A stretch of 64,000 nucleotides of DNA from Streptomyces uncialis (GCF_036250755.1 NZ_CP109583.1:5665501-5729500), one strand, 5' to 3'. Positions 8,783 through 17,560 are shown, numbered from the stretch's first letter. The notes: generated by a model not told the origin, from the letters alone. Numbers and translations are program-made.

Positions 8783-9658
8783 GTGGACAGCGGGACAACG
8801 GATGCGGCGGAAGCGGCGGGCGCGGGCGACGAGGACGGCTGGGAGGTCGACCCGGAGGACGAGATCGCGCCGGTCGTCCGTATGGTCGGCAGCCGGATGA
8901 AGGGGTGGCGCGAGGGCGCCGGGATGCGGGTCGTGGACTTCGCCAACGCGGTGGGATACGGCGAGGACCTGGTCCGCAAGATCGAGCGGGGCGAACGGAT
9001 CGCCCGCCCCGAGTACCTCGACAAGGTCGACGCTGTGCTTCGCGCGGGCGGCAAGCTCGCAGCCCTGAAGGAGGACTTGGCGGCGGCCCAGTATCCGAAG
9101 AAGATTCGAGATCTGGCCAGGATGGAAGCGCAGGCGGCGGAGCTGTGCGCCTACGGCAATCACAACCTGCACGGCTTGGTTCAGACGAAGGAGTACGCGC
9201 GGGCGCTGATCGGCACGAGACGCCCTGCGTATTCGCCTGACGAGGTCGAACGCATGGTCGCGGGCAGAATGGCGCGGCATTCGATCTTCGAGCGCTCTCC
9301 CGCGCCTGAGCTGAGCTTTGTCCTGGAAGAGGTGACACTTCGCCGCCCGATCGGGGGCAGAATGGTGCTACGAGGGCAGCTCGAACATCTGTTGGAGGTG
9401 GGGCGGTTGCGGAACGTGGAAATACAGGTCATGCCAACGGCCACCGAAGACAACGCCGGGATGGGTGGGGAGTTGCAGACTCTTCGATTTCGGGATGGCT
9501 CTGGCGTGGGACGGCAGGACGGTGCCTTTGCCGGGCGTCCGGTCTCGGACCCTCGTCGGCTCAGGATCATCGAACTTCGGTATGGGATCATCCGGGCGCA
9601 GGCTCTCACACCGCGGGAGTCGCTGGCGTACATCAAGGATGTGTTGGGAGAGACATGA
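8783..9658 (+). CDS. XRE-family HTH regulator, WhiJ/Scr1-like
   Basis: A 291-residue protein. An N-terminal Cro/C1-type HTH (RMKGWREGAGMRVVDFANAV, YGEDLVRKIERGER) is followed by the DUF5753/Scr1-like region typical of WhiJ-type regulators: LHGLVQTKEYARALI, MARHSIFER, SFVLEEVTLRR, QLEHLLEVGRLRNVEIQVMP, and near the end FRDGSG. The GTG at 8783 sits 7 nt after GGAGG. It overlaps the first DUF397 gene by ATGA, so the two are translationally coupled. Regulators of this group are linked to Streptomyces development and secondary metabolism. Confidence 0.88.
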   Translation: MDSGTTDAAEAAGAGDEDGWEVDPEDEIAPVVRMVGSRMKGWREGAGMRVVDFANAVGYGEDLVRKIERGERIARPEYLDKVDAVLRAGGKLAALKEDLAAAQYPKKIRDLARMEAQAAELCAYGNHNLHGLVQTKEYARALIGTRRPAYSPDEVERMVAGRMARHSIFERSPAPELSFVLEEVTLRRPIGGRMVLRGQLEHLLEVGRLRNVEIQVMPTATEDNAGMGGELQTLRFRDGSGVGRQDGAFAGRPVSDPRRLRIIELRYGIIRAQALTPRESLAYIKDVLGET

Positions 9659-9864
9659 TCCACAAGCCGACTGACCGGCATGGTGCTGAGCTGGCGTGGT
9701 TCAAGAGCAGCTACAGCAACAGCAGCGAGGGTGACACCTGCGTCGAGGTGGCGGACGTACTCGGTGCCGTGTTGGTCCGGGACTCCAAAAACGTCTCCGG
9801 CCCGCGTCTGGGCTTCGCGCCAACCACCTGGGCGGACTTCGTCTCGTATGCCTCTGAGTCATGA
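9655..9864 (+). CDS. DUF397 protein, copy 1
   Basis: A 69-residue DUF397 protein with the family core [26 protein letters not shown] and WADFVSYA. The ATG overlaps the XRE regulator stop (ATGA), and its own stop overlaps the next DUF397 start. Small DUF397 proteins are encoded beside WhiJ-like regulators and are thought to act with them, but the mechanism is not established. Confidence 0.85.
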   Translation: MIHKPTDRHGAELAWFKSSYSNSSEGDTCVEVADVLGAVLVRDSKNVSGPRLGFAPTTWADFVSYASES

Positions 9865-10070
9865 GCCGGAGGCCGGTCGCCGGGTGTGACGCGGGCTTGG
9901 CGTGGTTCAAGAGCAGCTATAGCGACAGCAGCGACGGTAGTGAGTGCGTCGAGGTCGCAGCGGCCTCTGACGCCGTGCTCGTCCGCGATTCCAAGGACGT
10001 GTCCGGCCCCTGCCTCGGGTTCACACGGACCACCTGGGCGGACTTCGTTCCGTACGCTGTCGAACGCTGA
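9861..10070 (+). CDS. DUF397 protein, copy 2
   Basis: A 69-residue paralogue: [47 protein letters not shown]. The ATG overlaps the stop of copy 1 (ATGA), implying coupled translation. It is most similar by eye to copy 4, sharing [10 protein letters not shown] and [11 protein letters not shown], while copy 1 and this one share the spacing. The four copies probably arose by local duplication. Confidence 0.85.
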   Translation: MSRRPVAGCDAGLAWFKSSYSDSSDGSECVEVAAASDAVLVRDSKDVSGPCLGFTRTTWADFVPYAVER

Positions 10071-10082
10071 TCGGGAGGGTCT

Positions 10083-10295
10083 GTGGTCCACGGACAGAGC
10101 AACCCGGCGTGGCGCAAGAGCACCTACAGCGAAAGCAGCAGCGGAAGCGAATGCGTCGAGGTCGCGGTCAGCGGTGATGTCGTACTGGTCCGTGACTCCA
10201 AGAGGGCTCGCCAGCCGCGCCTCGGGTTCCCGCCCGGGGCCTGGGCAGACTTCGTCGTGTTCACGGCCCAGACTCGCAAGAGGGGGCGCGAGTGA
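10083..10295 (+). CDS. DUF397 protein, copy 3 (divergent)
   Basis: A 70-residue member ([46 protein letters not shown]) starting at a GTG at 10083, 12 nt after copy 2 and preceded by GGGAGGG. It is the most divergent of the four: WRKSTYS replaces WFKSSYS and it has a basic C-terminal tail RKRGRE. Its stop overlaps copy 4 (GTGA). Confidence 0.8.
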   Translation: MVHGQSNPAWRKSTYSESSSGSECVEVAVSGDVVLVRDSKRARQPRLGFPPGAWADFVVFTAQTRKRGRE

Positions 10296-10489
10296 ACAGC
10301 ACGACCGCATCCGACCTGACGTGGTTCAAGAGCAGCTATAGCGACAGCAGCAACGGCGAGGACTGCATAGAGATCGCAGACACCCCCCACGCCGTACTCG
10401 TCCGCGACTCCAAGGACACCTCCGGCCCCCGCCTAGGGTTCACCCGCACCGCCTGGGCCGACTTCGTCCCGTACGCCGCGTCCCGCTGA
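10292..10489 (+). CDS. DUF397 protein, copy 4
   Basis: A 65-residue DUF397 protein ([48 protein letters not shown]). The GTG start overlaps the TGA of copy 3. It is the last gene of the DUF6879/XRE/DUF397 run; a G+C hairpin at 10511-10531 follows 21 bp later. Confidence 0.83.
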   Translation: MNSTTASDLTWFKSSYSDSSNGEDCIEIADTPHAVLVRDSKDTSGPRLGFTRTAWADFVPYAASR

Positions 10490-10510
10490 ACGTACCCGCG
10501 CCACCCGAAC

Positions 10511-10531
10511 GGCCCCGTCCCCGACGGGGCC
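10511..10531 (+). terminator. Hairpin terminator after DUF397 array
   Basis: GGCCCCGTC and GACGGGGCC form a perfect 9-bp stem with a CCC loop, followed by TTCCTCG rather than a T run. Its place just after the last DUF397 gene suggests a streptomycete-style terminator. Confidence 0.7.
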
Positions 10532-10654
10532 TTCCTCGTGCGCGCCACGCACCGCACCGCACCGCGCCACGCCACGCCACGCACCGCACCGCACCGCGCC
10601 ACCCACCGCTCCGCGCCACCCACCCCCGAACAAGCCCAGCGCAGCGGCCCCGCA

Positions 10655-10670
10655 TGAGTACCCGTACTCA
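10655..10670. promoter_or_regulatory. Palindrome TGAGTACCCGTACTCA upstream of ESX-like cassette
   Basis: A 7-bp perfect inverted repeat with a 2-bp centre, ~125 bp before the first gene of the cassette. The length and symmetry suit a homodimeric regulator. The binding factor was not identified. Confidence 0.45.
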
Positions 10671-10795
10671 AGTGAACTAAGTAGCCCATGGGCACCGAGA
10701 GTTGACCTCACCGGTAAGGTCCGGGGGCAAGAACCGGCCATGGCGAGGTGCTGTGCGAGGGCCGTGGTGCGTTGCCGTGGAGGGGGAGGGCTCGC

Positions 10796-11254
10796 GTGGC
10801 GTGGGACGAGTGGGACCGGATCAAGGCGGGGGTCGCCGAGCGGCAGTCCACGGGGACACAGCTCAACGGGGTGCCCGTCGAACCCGGTGAGGGGCCCAGT
10901 GCCGTCACCGGGGGGCTGAAGTCCAGCAAGAAGGCGTGGATCGCGGCGGGCGACGGGGTCGGGTCGCTGCGGACCAGCGTCAGCACCGCGGTCGGCAAGC
11001 TGGAGGACGGGCAGAGCGGGCTGGGGGCGACCGACGGATGTCTCACCGCCGCCGCGCAGAAGGACGTGCACGCCTCGTGGAAGAAGTACGCCGAGGCCGT
11101 CGGTGAACGCTGCGCGAGCCTTCAGAAGATCATGGAGCAGGTCGGGCACGACCAGCTCACCACCGACCAGGGCGTGAAGTCCGAGGTCGACGCGCTGAAG
11201 CGGGCGCACGCCGACACCGAGGCCGTCGGCGGCGACCCGGCGAAGGGACGGTGA
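10796..11254 (+). CDS. WXG/ESX-like helical small protein
   Basis: A 152-residue, almost wholly helical, soluble protein without a signal peptide, beginning MAWDEWDRIKAGVAE. The GTG at 10796 follows GGGGGAGGG. Its helical hairpin composition (TGGLKSSKKAWIAAGDGVGSL, VGKLEDGQ, HASWKKYAEAVGERCASLQKIM) recalls WXG100-superfamily partners of type VII secretion substrates. It lies 7 bp before the hydrolase gene, whose own N-terminus has a similar helical layout, so the two may form a secreted or chaperoned pair. This role is inference. Confidence 0.6.
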   Translation: MAWDEWDRIKAGVAERQSTGTQLNGVPVEPGEGPSAVTGGLKSSKKAWIAAGDGVGSLRTSVSTAVGKLEDGQSGLGATDGCLTAAAQKDVHASWKKYAEAVGERCASLQKIMEQVGHDQLTTDQGVKSEVDALKRAHADTEAVGGDPAKGR

Positions 11255-11261
11255 CGGGGGA

Positions 11262-13049
11262 GTGGACCTCCAGACCCTGAAGACGCTGAAGCCCGCCGAG
11301 TACGAGGGTGCCGCCGACGGCTACCGGGCCCTCGCGGACATGGCACAGACCTCGAAGGACCACATCGCGAACACCGTCGCCGCCGGGATGCGCAAAGCCC
11401 TGGAAGGCGACGCCGCGAAGTCCGCGCAGGGCGAACTCCAGGAAGTCGAGCGGAACTTCCAGTACACGCAGAACCAGTGCGCGGTGATCAGCACCGCGCT
11501 GAACGGCTTCGCCTTCGACATGGCCGCCGCCAAGCAGAAGCTGGACGCCGCGCTCGCGGACGCCGGGGCCAACAAGCTCACCGTGAACCCGGACGGGTCC
11601 GTGACGTATCCGCCGGGGCCGGACAAGGTCGACGGGAAGACACCCGACGGGGGTTCGACCGCAGGGTTCACCTCCCCGCAGGCGCAGGCCCTCGGGCGGC
11701 AGGCCGCGAACCTCAGCCGCAACCCGTACGCCGCCCTCGCCCAGGAGATCGCCGACCGGATCTCCACCGCGCTCAAGGAGGCGACGGCCGCCGACGAGAA
11801 GTGGGCGCCCAAACTGCGCGCGCTCAAGGCCGACGACGATCTGACCGTGTCCGCGCGGGACTGGTCGGACACCGCCTCGGACGCCGGCGGGGTGCGGAGC
11901 GCGGCCGATCCGTATCTGGACACGCTGAAGGACCCGCCCAAGGGCGGTTCGCCGGAGGACAACGCGCGCTGGTGGAAGGGGCTGGACGACGAGCAGCGGG
12001 ACGCCTACCTCGCGATGAACCCGGCGAGCGTGGGCGCGCTGGACGGGCTGCCCGCCGATGTCCGGGACGAGGCGAACCGTACGGTGCTCGCCCAGAAGCA
12101 CGGGCAGTACCAGGTGGCGTTCGGCGCCATCCCGCCGCCACCGGCCGAGCGGTACACCTGGATCAACGGCGGACGGATGCCGGTCAAGGTGCAGACGGAC
12201 GAGTACATGGCGTGGGAGAAGAAGTACGGCGACGAGTACGCGCAGCTCAAGCAGTCCATCAAGGGCATGGAGAGCATCGAGGACCGGTTCGCGTCGACCG
12301 GGGTGGGCGGACTGCCGGAGGCGTATCTGCTGGGCTTCAGCGCCGAGGAGAACGGCCGGGCGATCGTCGCCAACGGCAACCCCGACACGGCCGACCACAC
12401 GGCGGTGTTCGTGCCGGGCACCACGTCCAACCTGGGGAGCATCGGCGGGGACATCGGCCGGATGACCAACCTCTGGCAGGACGCCAGCACCGCCGCCCAG
12501 GGCGGTTCCGTCTCCACCGTCACCTGGCTCGGGTACGACGCCCCGCAGGACATCGTCAAGGACGCCCCGTTCGGGCACTACGCCGATGACGGGGCACCCG
12601 CGTTCAATCAGTTCCTGGACGGCCTCGACGCCTCCCGGACCGCCGACGGGCCCGGGCACACCACGGCGATCGGCCACTCGTACGGCACGACGCTGATCGG
12701 CTCGGCCGCCCGGCAGGGCGAGCTGAACGCCGACGACGTGGTCTTCGCGGGCAGCCCGGGGGTCCAGGTGGGCTCCGCCGAACGGATGGACGTGCCCGAG
12801 GGCCGGGTGTGGAACCAGGAGGCGCCCGGGGACGTGGTGCCGGACATCGGCCGTTACGGTCACGGCGGCAGCGAGTGGCGGCTCGGCGGCGGGGTATGGC
12901 TCATCCCCAGCGACGAGGCGTTCGGCGCCAATCAGATGACCACCGATACCGAGGGTCACAGCGACTACTGGAAATCCGGCACCACCAGCCTGTGGAACCA
13001 GGCCCAGGTCGTCGCCGGACAACACGGGAACGTGAAGCTTGAGGACTGA
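11262..13049 (+). CDS. DUF1023 alpha/beta hydrolase with ESX-like N-terminal helical domain
   Basis: A 595-residue protein. Residues ~1-105 are long amphipathic helices (LKTLKPAEYEGAADGYRALA, AKQKLDAALADA) like WXG/LXG-type N-termini; ~110-340 are further helical linker. The C-terminal ~260 residues are a DUF1023 alpha/beta hydrolase: AVFVPGTTSNLGSI, VTWLGYDAPQDI, and nucleophile motif GHSYG with Ser473; a later GHSDYW may provide the histidine. There is no signal peptide, so type VII-like export is possible. GTG start after GGGGGAG. Substrate unknown. Confidence 0.85.
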   Translation: MDLQTLKTLKPAEYEGAADGYRALADMAQTSKDHIANTVAAGMRKALEGDAAKSAQGELQEVERNFQYTQNQCAVISTALNGFAFDMAAAKQKLDAALADAGANKLTVNPDGSVTYPPGPDKVDGKTPDGGSTAGFTSPQAQALGRQAANLSRNPYAALAQEIADRISTALKEATAADEKWAPKLRALKADDDLTVSARDWSDTASDAGGVRSAADPYLDTLKDPPKGGSPEDNARWWKGLDDEQRDAYLAMNPASVGALDGLPADVRDEANRTVLAQKHGQYQVAFGAIPPPPAERYTWINGGRMPVKVQTDEYMAWEKKYGDEYAQLKQSIKGMESIEDRFASTGVGGLPEAYLLGFSAEENGRAIVANGNPDTADHTAVFVPGTTSNLGSIGGDIGRMTNLWQDASTAAQGGSVSTVTWLGYDAPQDIVKDAPFGHYADDGAPAFNQFLDGLDASRTADGPGHTTAIGHSYGTTLIGSAARQGELNADDVVFAGSPGVQVGSAERMDVPEGRVWNQEAPGDVVPDIGRYGHGGSEWRLGGGVWLIPSDEAFGANQMTTDTEGHSDYWKSGTTSLWNQAQVVAGQHGNVKLED

Positions 13050-13839
13050 CAGCCTCCGCCGGACCGACAGCACCCGCCGGACCGACAGCCTCCGCCGGGC
13101 CGTCGGCGGCACCCGGCCCGGCGGCAGCCCCTGGACCGACAGCACCCGCCGGACCGACAGCCTCCGCCGGGCCGTCGGCGGCACCCGGCCCGGCGGCAGC
13201 CCCTGGACCGGCAGCACCCGCCGGCCCGGCAGCGCCGAGCCCGGCGGCGGCCCCCGGTCGGGCGGCACCCCACGGCCCGGCGGCACCCCACGGCTCCGCC
13301 GGTCCCCGCGGGCGCGAGCCCTCGCGCCCGCCCTCGCACTCGCACTCACCACGATCACTGGATGCGGCATGGACGACTCCGGAAAGACCGACGCCCCCGT
13401 CCCCTCCGCGGGGACCAGCGGCGTCGAGGACGCCACCCGCGACACCCGGAAGGTCTCCAGCGATCTGCTGGACCTCATCGGGGTGAAGGGCAAGGTCACC
13501 GAGCCGGGGCCCCGGGTCGGTGAGTGCGGGGACGGCCAGGACCGGGAGACCCACTTCCAGATGCGGCACCCCTGGAGCCTCACCCCCGCGTCGGGCAAGC
13601 AGCTCGACGGGGTCATGGAGCGGCTGCGGGAGCGGCTGCCCGAGCAGGGCTGGAAGATCGTCCAGTACGAGCGGGACACCAGCCGCAACAAGAACCTGAA
13701 TCTGACCGCCGACCACGACGAGCGGAAGTTCAGTGTGAACGTGGTCCATCTGGCGAGGAACGAGCCGCCCGCGCTCTCCGTCACCGTGGTCTCCGGCTGC
13801 TACCGGGTGCCCGAGGGGGAGAATGTCGACCGGTTCTGA
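13039..13839 (+). CDS. Lipoprotein with repeat-bearing N-terminal extension
   Basis: The core protein has a lipobox: LAPALALALTTITGCGMDDSG, with Cys ~113 as the lipidation site, then ~150 residues including GKVTEPGPRVGECGD, HPWSLTPASGKQLDGVMERLRERLPEQGWKIV and SVTVVSGCYRVPEG. The only start codon in frame is a TTG at 13039, overlapping the hydrolase gene by 11 nt. That places ~90 extra residues before the signal peptide, made of Arg-rich repeats RRTDS and GGTRPGGSPW. Either the extension is translated, or a non-standard start is used. The gene may be an immunity or partner protein of the upstream hydrolase; this is speculative. Confidence 0.7.
   Translation: MRTDSLRRTDSTRRTDSLRRAVGGTRPGGSPWTDSTRRTDSLRRAVGGTRPGGSPWTGSTRRPGSAEPGGGPRSGGTPRPGGTPRLRRSPRARALAPALALALTTITGCGMDDSGKTDAPVPSAGTSGVEDATRDTRKVSSDLLDLIGVKGKVTEPGPRVGECGDGQDRETHFQMRHPWSLTPASGKQLDGVMERLRERLPEQGWKIVQYERDTSRNKNLNLTADHDERKFSVNVVHLARNEPPALSVTVVSGCYRVPEGENVDRF
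13061..13204. repeat. Two perfect-looking 72-bp tandem repeats
   Basis: 13061-13132 is repeated at 13133-13204, with a partial third unit starting at 13205. The period is a multiple of three (24 codons), so the frame of the overlying lipoprotein gene is kept. The encoded unit reads RTDSTRRTDSLRRAVGGTRP with GGSPW after it. Confidence 0.85.
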
Positions 13840-14338
13840 CCGGAGCGGGCTTCCGGACGGCTCAGGGGCTGGTCAGGGGCCGTCCGTGCGGGTCCGGCGG
13901 TGACCCGGTGCGTCCTCGTGCGTAGCCGTCTGTGACCTGGGGTACCCTCTACGGCTCGATTGGCCAGGGCGAGGGCCCGTGTGGCAGACTATCCGGGTTG
14001 CTCGGTTGAGTATCGATGCTGCGCGCCTCCCGCCGGGAGGACCGGAAGCGAGTCCCACAGTACTCGTCGCCTTTATCTGCCTTTTCGGGCAGCGCTGGGG
14101 CGGACGTACGGGAATCTTTCGGGAAGTGTCAGTGAGGTGCCGGCCAGGCGCCCGGTGGGTGGTTTTCATCCCCGGCCCGCGGTCCGTGACCGCGTGTCTC
14201 TCGCAGGGACTCCCTTTTCCAGGGAGATTCATGTTGGTGAGACCGCGACACACCCGACCGCGTGGGTCGGAGAAGAGGACCGCTTCACAGCCCCCCGGGT
14301 TCCAGAGCGTTCACTAGAGACAGGACTACCAAGTAGCC
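13840..14338. other. 499-bp leader region of the S10 operon
   Basis: No gene is recognised here. It holds the likely promoter for rpsJ (about 13960-13990) and a long leader with several hairpins: CCTCC-CGCCG-GGAGG near 14026-14040, and CCGACC-GCGTG-GGTCGG at 14054-14070 relative to the 14-kb numbering, i.e. 14254-14270. A leader this long before S10 would allow translational or transcriptional feedback by a ribosomal protein, but no specific binding structure was identified. Confidence 0.5.
13960..13990 (+). promoter_or_regulatory. Candidate rpsJ promoter
   Basis: TTGGCC (13960-13965) and CAGACT (13985-13990) are separated by 19 bp, a loose match to the vegetative HrdB-type promoter. It would give a ~340-nt leader before rpsJ. 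The -35 to -10 spacing is one or two bases long, so confidence is limited. Confidence 0.35.
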
Positions 14339-14647
14339 ATGGCGGGACAGAAGATCCGCATCCGGCTCAAGGCCTACGACCACGAGGTCATCGATTCCTC
14401 GGCGAAGAAGATCGTCGAGACGGTGACGCGTACTGGTGCGTCGGTCGCGGGCCCGGTGCCGCTGCCCACTGAGAAGAACGTGTACTGCGTCATCAAGTCG
14501 CCGCACAAGTACAAGGATTCTCGCGAGCACTTCGAGATGCGCACGCACAAGCGCCTGATCGACATCCTCGACCCGACGCCCAAGACCGTTGACTCTCTGA
14601 TGCGACTCGACCTCCCGGCCGGTGTCGACATCGAGATCAAGCTCTGA
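14339..14647 (+). CDS. rpsJ: 30S ribosomal protein S10
   Basis: 102 residues, the usual length. [29 protein letters not shown] and [20 protein letters not shown] are the conserved S10 segments. It is the first gene of the S10 operon and also corresponds to the NusE antitermination factor. It lies 17 bp before rplC. Confidence 0.98.
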   Translation: MAGQKIRIRLKAYDHEVIDSSAKKIVETVTRTGASVAGPVPLPTEKNVYCVIKSPHKYKDSREHFEMRTHKRLIDILDPTPKTVDSLMRLDLPAGVDIEIKL

Positions 14648-14664
14648 GGGGTCGGTGTAACGAG

Positions 14665-15309
14665 ATGACCAAGCAGATCAAGGGCATCCTGGGCGAGAAG
14701 CTCGGCATGACCCAGGTCTGGGACGAGAACAACCGTGTCGTCCCCGTGACCGTGGTCAAGGCCGGACCCTGCGTTGTCACCCAGGTCCGTAAGAATGACA
14801 TCGACGGCTACGAGTCGGTCCAGATCGCCTTCGGCGAGATCGACCCGCGCAAGGTGAACAAGCCCCTCAAGGGCCACTTCTCCAAGGCCGACGTCACCCC
14901 TCGCCGCCACCTCGTCGAGATCCGTACCGCTGACGCCAGTGAGTACACCCTCGGCCAGGAAGTGACCGCCGAGACCTTCGAGGCCGGCATCAAGGTCGAC
15001 GTGACCGGCAAGAGCAAGGGCAAGGGCTTCGCCGGTGTCATGAAGCGTCACAACTTCAAGGGCCTCGGCGCCGGACACGGCACCCAGCGCAAGCACCGCT
15101 CGCCCGGTTCCATCGGTGGCTGCGCCACCCCCGGCCGGGTCTTCAAGGGCCTGCGCATGGCCGGTCGCATGGGCAACGAGCGGGTCACCACCCAGAACCT
15201 GACCGTCCACGCCGTTGACGCGGAGAAGGGTCTGCTGCTCATCAAGGGCGCGGTCCCCGGTCCGAACGGCGGCCTCGTCCTGGTCCGCACAGCGGCCAAG
15301 GGGGCCTGA
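14665..15309 (+). CDS. rplC: 50S ribosomal protein L3
   Basis: 214 residues. It starts [19 protein letters not shown], the typical L3 opening, and carries the central loop [25 protein letters not shown] that reaches toward the peptidyl-transferase centre. Only 7 bp separate its stop from rplD. Confidence 0.98.
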   Translation: MTKQIKGILGEKLGMTQVWDENNRVVPVTVVKAGPCVVTQVRKNDIDGYESVQIAFGEIDPRKVNKPLKGHFSKADVTPRRHLVEIRTADASEYTLGQEVTAETFEAGIKVDVTGKSKGKGFAGVMKRHNFKGLGAGHGTQRKHRSPGSIGGCATPGRVFKGLRMAGRMGNERVTTQNLTVHAVDAEKGLLLIKGAVPGPNGGLVLVRTAAKGA

Positions 15310-15316
15310 GGTAACG

Positions 15317-15973
15317 ATGAGCACCATTGACATCCTTTCGCCCGCAGGCGACAAGGCCGGGTCCGTCGAACTCCCCGCGGAGATCTTCGACGCCAAGGTC
15401 AGCATTCCGCTGATCCACCAGGTCGTTGTCGCCCAGCTGGCCGCTGCCCGCCAGGGCACGCACAAGACCAAGCGACGCGGAGAGGTCCGCGGCGGTGGCC
15501 GCAAGCCCTACCGCCAGAAGGGCACCGGCCGCGCCCGTCAGGGCTCGACCCGCGCTCCGCAGTTCGTCGGCGGTGGCGTCGTCCACGGCCCGCAGCCGCG
15601 TGACTACTCCCAGCGGACCCCGAAGAAGATGAAGGCCGCCGCCCTGCGCGGTGCCCTCACCGACCGGGCCCGCAACAGCCGTATCCACGTCGTCACCGGC
15701 GTGCTTGAGGGCGACAACCCCTCCACGAAGGCCGCGAGGACCCTCTTCGGCAAGATCAGCGAGCGCAAGAACCTGCTCCTGATCGTCGAGCGGGCCGACG
15801 AGGCCGCGTGGCTGTCCGCCCGCAACCTGCCCCAGGTGCACATCCTGGAGCCGGGCCAGCTGAACACGTACGACGTGATCCGCTCCGAGGACGTGGTCTT
15901 CACGCAGGCCGCCTTCGAGTCCTTCGTGTCTGGCCCCACCACGGCCGATGAGACCGAAGGGAGCGACGCCTGA
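15317..15973 (+). CDS. rplD: 50S ribosomal protein L4
   Basis: 218 residues from the ATG at 15317 ([11 protein letters not shown]). The conserved tunnel loop [28 protein letters not shown] is intact. In enteric bacteria L4 represses its own operon; whether that holds here is not shown. Its stop overlaps the rplW start by one base. Confidence 0.98.
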   Translation: MSTIDILSPAGDKAGSVELPAEIFDAKVSIPLIHQVVVAQLAAARQGTHKTKRRGEVRGGGRKPYRQKGTGRARQGSTRAPQFVGGGVVHGPQPRDYSQRTPKKMKAAALRGALTDRARNSRIHVVTGVLEGDNPSTKAARTLFGKISERKNLLLIVERADEAAWLSARNLPQVHILEPGQLNTYDVIRSEDVVFTQAAFESFVSGPTTADETEGSDA

Positions 15974-16389
15974 TGGCCACGCGTCACCCGAGCATTGCCT
16001 CCAAGGCGGCCAAGGCCGCCAAGGCCGCGCGCCTCGCCAAGGCGAAGCGCCACGCCACGGAGGGCAAGAACACCGTCGAGACCCCGCTGAGCAAGTCCTT
16101 CACGGATCCCCGTGACGTGCTCCTCAAGCCGGTCGTCTCGGAGAAGAGCTACGCGCTTCTCGACGAGAACAAGTACACGTTCGTCGTGGACCCGCGTGCC
16201 AACAAGACCCAGATCAAGCAGGCCGTCCAGGCGGTCTTCGAGGTCAAGGTCACCGGGGTCAACACGATCAACCGCCAGGGCAAGCGCAAGCGCACCCGCA
16301 CCGGTTTCGGCAAGCGCGCCGACACCAAGCGCGCCATCGTGACCCTCGCCGAGGGCGACCGTATCGACATCTTCGGCCAGGCCTCCTAA
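15973..16389 (+). CDS. rplW: 50S ribosomal protein L23
   Basis: 138 residues, about 40 longer than the E. coli protein because of an Ala/Lys-rich N-terminal extension ([18 protein letters not shown]) typical of Streptomyces. The conserved core runs from [13 protein letters not shown] to [14 protein letters not shown]23 sits at the tunnel exit and is a docking site for trigger factor and SRP. Confidence 0.97.
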   Translation: MATRHPSIASKAAKAAKAARLAKAKRHATEGKNTVETPLSKSFTDPRDVLLKPVVSEKSYALLDENKYTFVVDPRANKTQIKQAVQAVFEVKVTGVNTINRQGKRKRTRTGFGKRADTKRAIVTLAEGDRIDIFGQAS

Positions 16390-16427
16390 CGGAGCGCCTT
16401 GGTCCGATATCGGACGAGGACTGAGAA

Positions 16428-17264
16428 ATGGGTATCCGCAAGTACAAGCCGACGACTCCGGGCCGTCGTGGGTCCAGCGTCGCCGACTTCGTCGAGGTCA
16501 CGCGGTCCACGCCGGAGAAGTCGCTGGTCCGCCCGCTGCACAGCAAGGGCGGCCGTAACAACGCCGGTCGTGTGACCGTTCGCCACCAGGGTGGCGGACA
16601 CAAGCGCGCCTACCGAGTGATCGACTTCCGTCGGCACGACAAGGACGGCGTGCCGGCGAAGGTCGCGCACATCGAATACGACCCCAACCGCACCGCGCGC
16701 ATCGCGCTGCTGCACTACGCGGACGGCGAGAAGCGTTACATCCTCGCCCCCCGCAACCTGTCGCAGGGCGACCGCGTCGAGAACGGTCCCGGGGCCGACA
16801 TCAAGCCGGGCAACAACCTTGCCCTGCGTAACATCCCCGTCGGTACCACGATCCACGCGATCGAGCTCCGTCCGGGCGGCGGCGCCAAGTTCGCCCGCTC
16901 CGCCGGTGCCTCCGTGCAGCTGCTGGCGAAGGAGGGCGCGATGGCCCACCTTCGTATGCCTTCCGGTGAGATCCGCCTGGTCGACGTGCGCTGCCGCGCC
17001 ACCGTCGGCGAGGTCGGCAACGCCGAGCAGTCCAACATCAACTGGGGCAAGGCCGGCCGTAAGCGCTGGCTGGGCGTCCGCCCGACCGTTCGCGGTGTGG
17101 CGATGAACCCGGTGGACCACCCGCACGGTGGTGGTGAGGGCAAGACCTCCGGTGGTCGCCACCCGGTCTCCCCGTGGGGTCAGAAGGAAGGCCGTACTCG
17201 TTCGCCCAAGAAGGCGTCGAACAAGTACATCGTCCGCCGCCGCAAGACGAACAAGAAGCGCTAG
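16428..17264 (+). CDS. rplB: 50S ribosomal protein L2
   Basis: 278 residues, full length. [17 protein letters not shown] at the start and [20 protein letters not shown] near the C-terminus, including the conserved His of the peptidyl-transferase region, mark it as L2. Confidence 0.98.
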   Translation: MGIRKYKPTTPGRRGSSVADFVEVTRSTPEKSLVRPLHSKGGRNNAGRVTVRHQGGGHKRAYRVIDFRRHDKDGVPAKVAHIEYDPNRTARIALLHYADGEKRYILAPRNLSQGDRVENGPGADIKPGNNLALRNIPVGTTIHAIELRPGGGAKFARSAGASVQLLAKEGAMAHLRMPSGEIRLVDVRCRATVGEVGNAEQSNINWGKAGRKRWLGVRPTVRGVAMNPVDHPHGGGEGKTSGGRHPVSPWGQKEGRTRSPKKASNKYIVRRRKTNKKR

Positions 17265-17278
17265 GAGCGGGTTTTCAG

Positions 17279-17560
17279 ATGCCGCGCAGTCTCAAGAAGG
17301 GGCCCTTCGTCGACGACCACCTGATCAAGAAGGTGGACGTACAGAACGAAGCCGGCACCAAGAACGTCATCAAGACCTGGTCCCGTCGCTCGATGATCGT
17401 CCCGGCCATGCTCGGCCACACGATCGCGGTGCACAACGGCAAGACCCACATCCCGGTGTTCGTCACCGAGTCCATGGTCGGCCACAAGCTCGGCGAGTTC
17501 TCGCCGACGCGCACCTTCCGGGGTCACGTGAAGGACGACCGGAAGTCGAAGCGCCGCTAA
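17279..17560 (+). CDS. rpsS: 30S ribosomal protein S19
   Basis: 93 residues from the ATG at 17279 ([19 protein letters not shown]). [24 protein letters not shown] and [19 protein letters not shown] segments are conserved. An in-frame extension upstream into rplB is not used. Confidence 0.97.
   Translation: MPRSLKKGPFVDDHLIKKVDVQNEAGTKNVIKTWSRRSMIVPAMLGHTIAVHNGKTHIPVFVTESMVGHKLGEFSPTRTFRGHVKDDRKSKRR

Larger units (their letters stand above)
10490..10795. other. Intergenic region with low-complexity repeat and palindrome
   Basis: After the terminator hairpin, 10537-10625 is a low-complexity run of CGCACCGCACCG and CGCCACGCCACG units. It is followed by a perfect inverted repeat TGAGTAC-CC-GTACTCA at 10655-10670 and TTGACC at 10702, which lead into the WXG/DUF1023 cassette. 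No coding sequence was found in the gap. Confidence 0.6.

Noticed and set aside
10702..10720. TTGACC...TAAGGT as a promoter for the WXG-like gene
   Set aside because: Only 7 bp separate the two hexamers, too short for a sigma-70 promoter; either could belong to another unseen pair.
11157..13784. 875-codon minus-strand open frame opposite the DUF1023 hydrolase
   Set aside because: Composition is low-complexity and it runs antisense to genes with clear motifs and RBSs.
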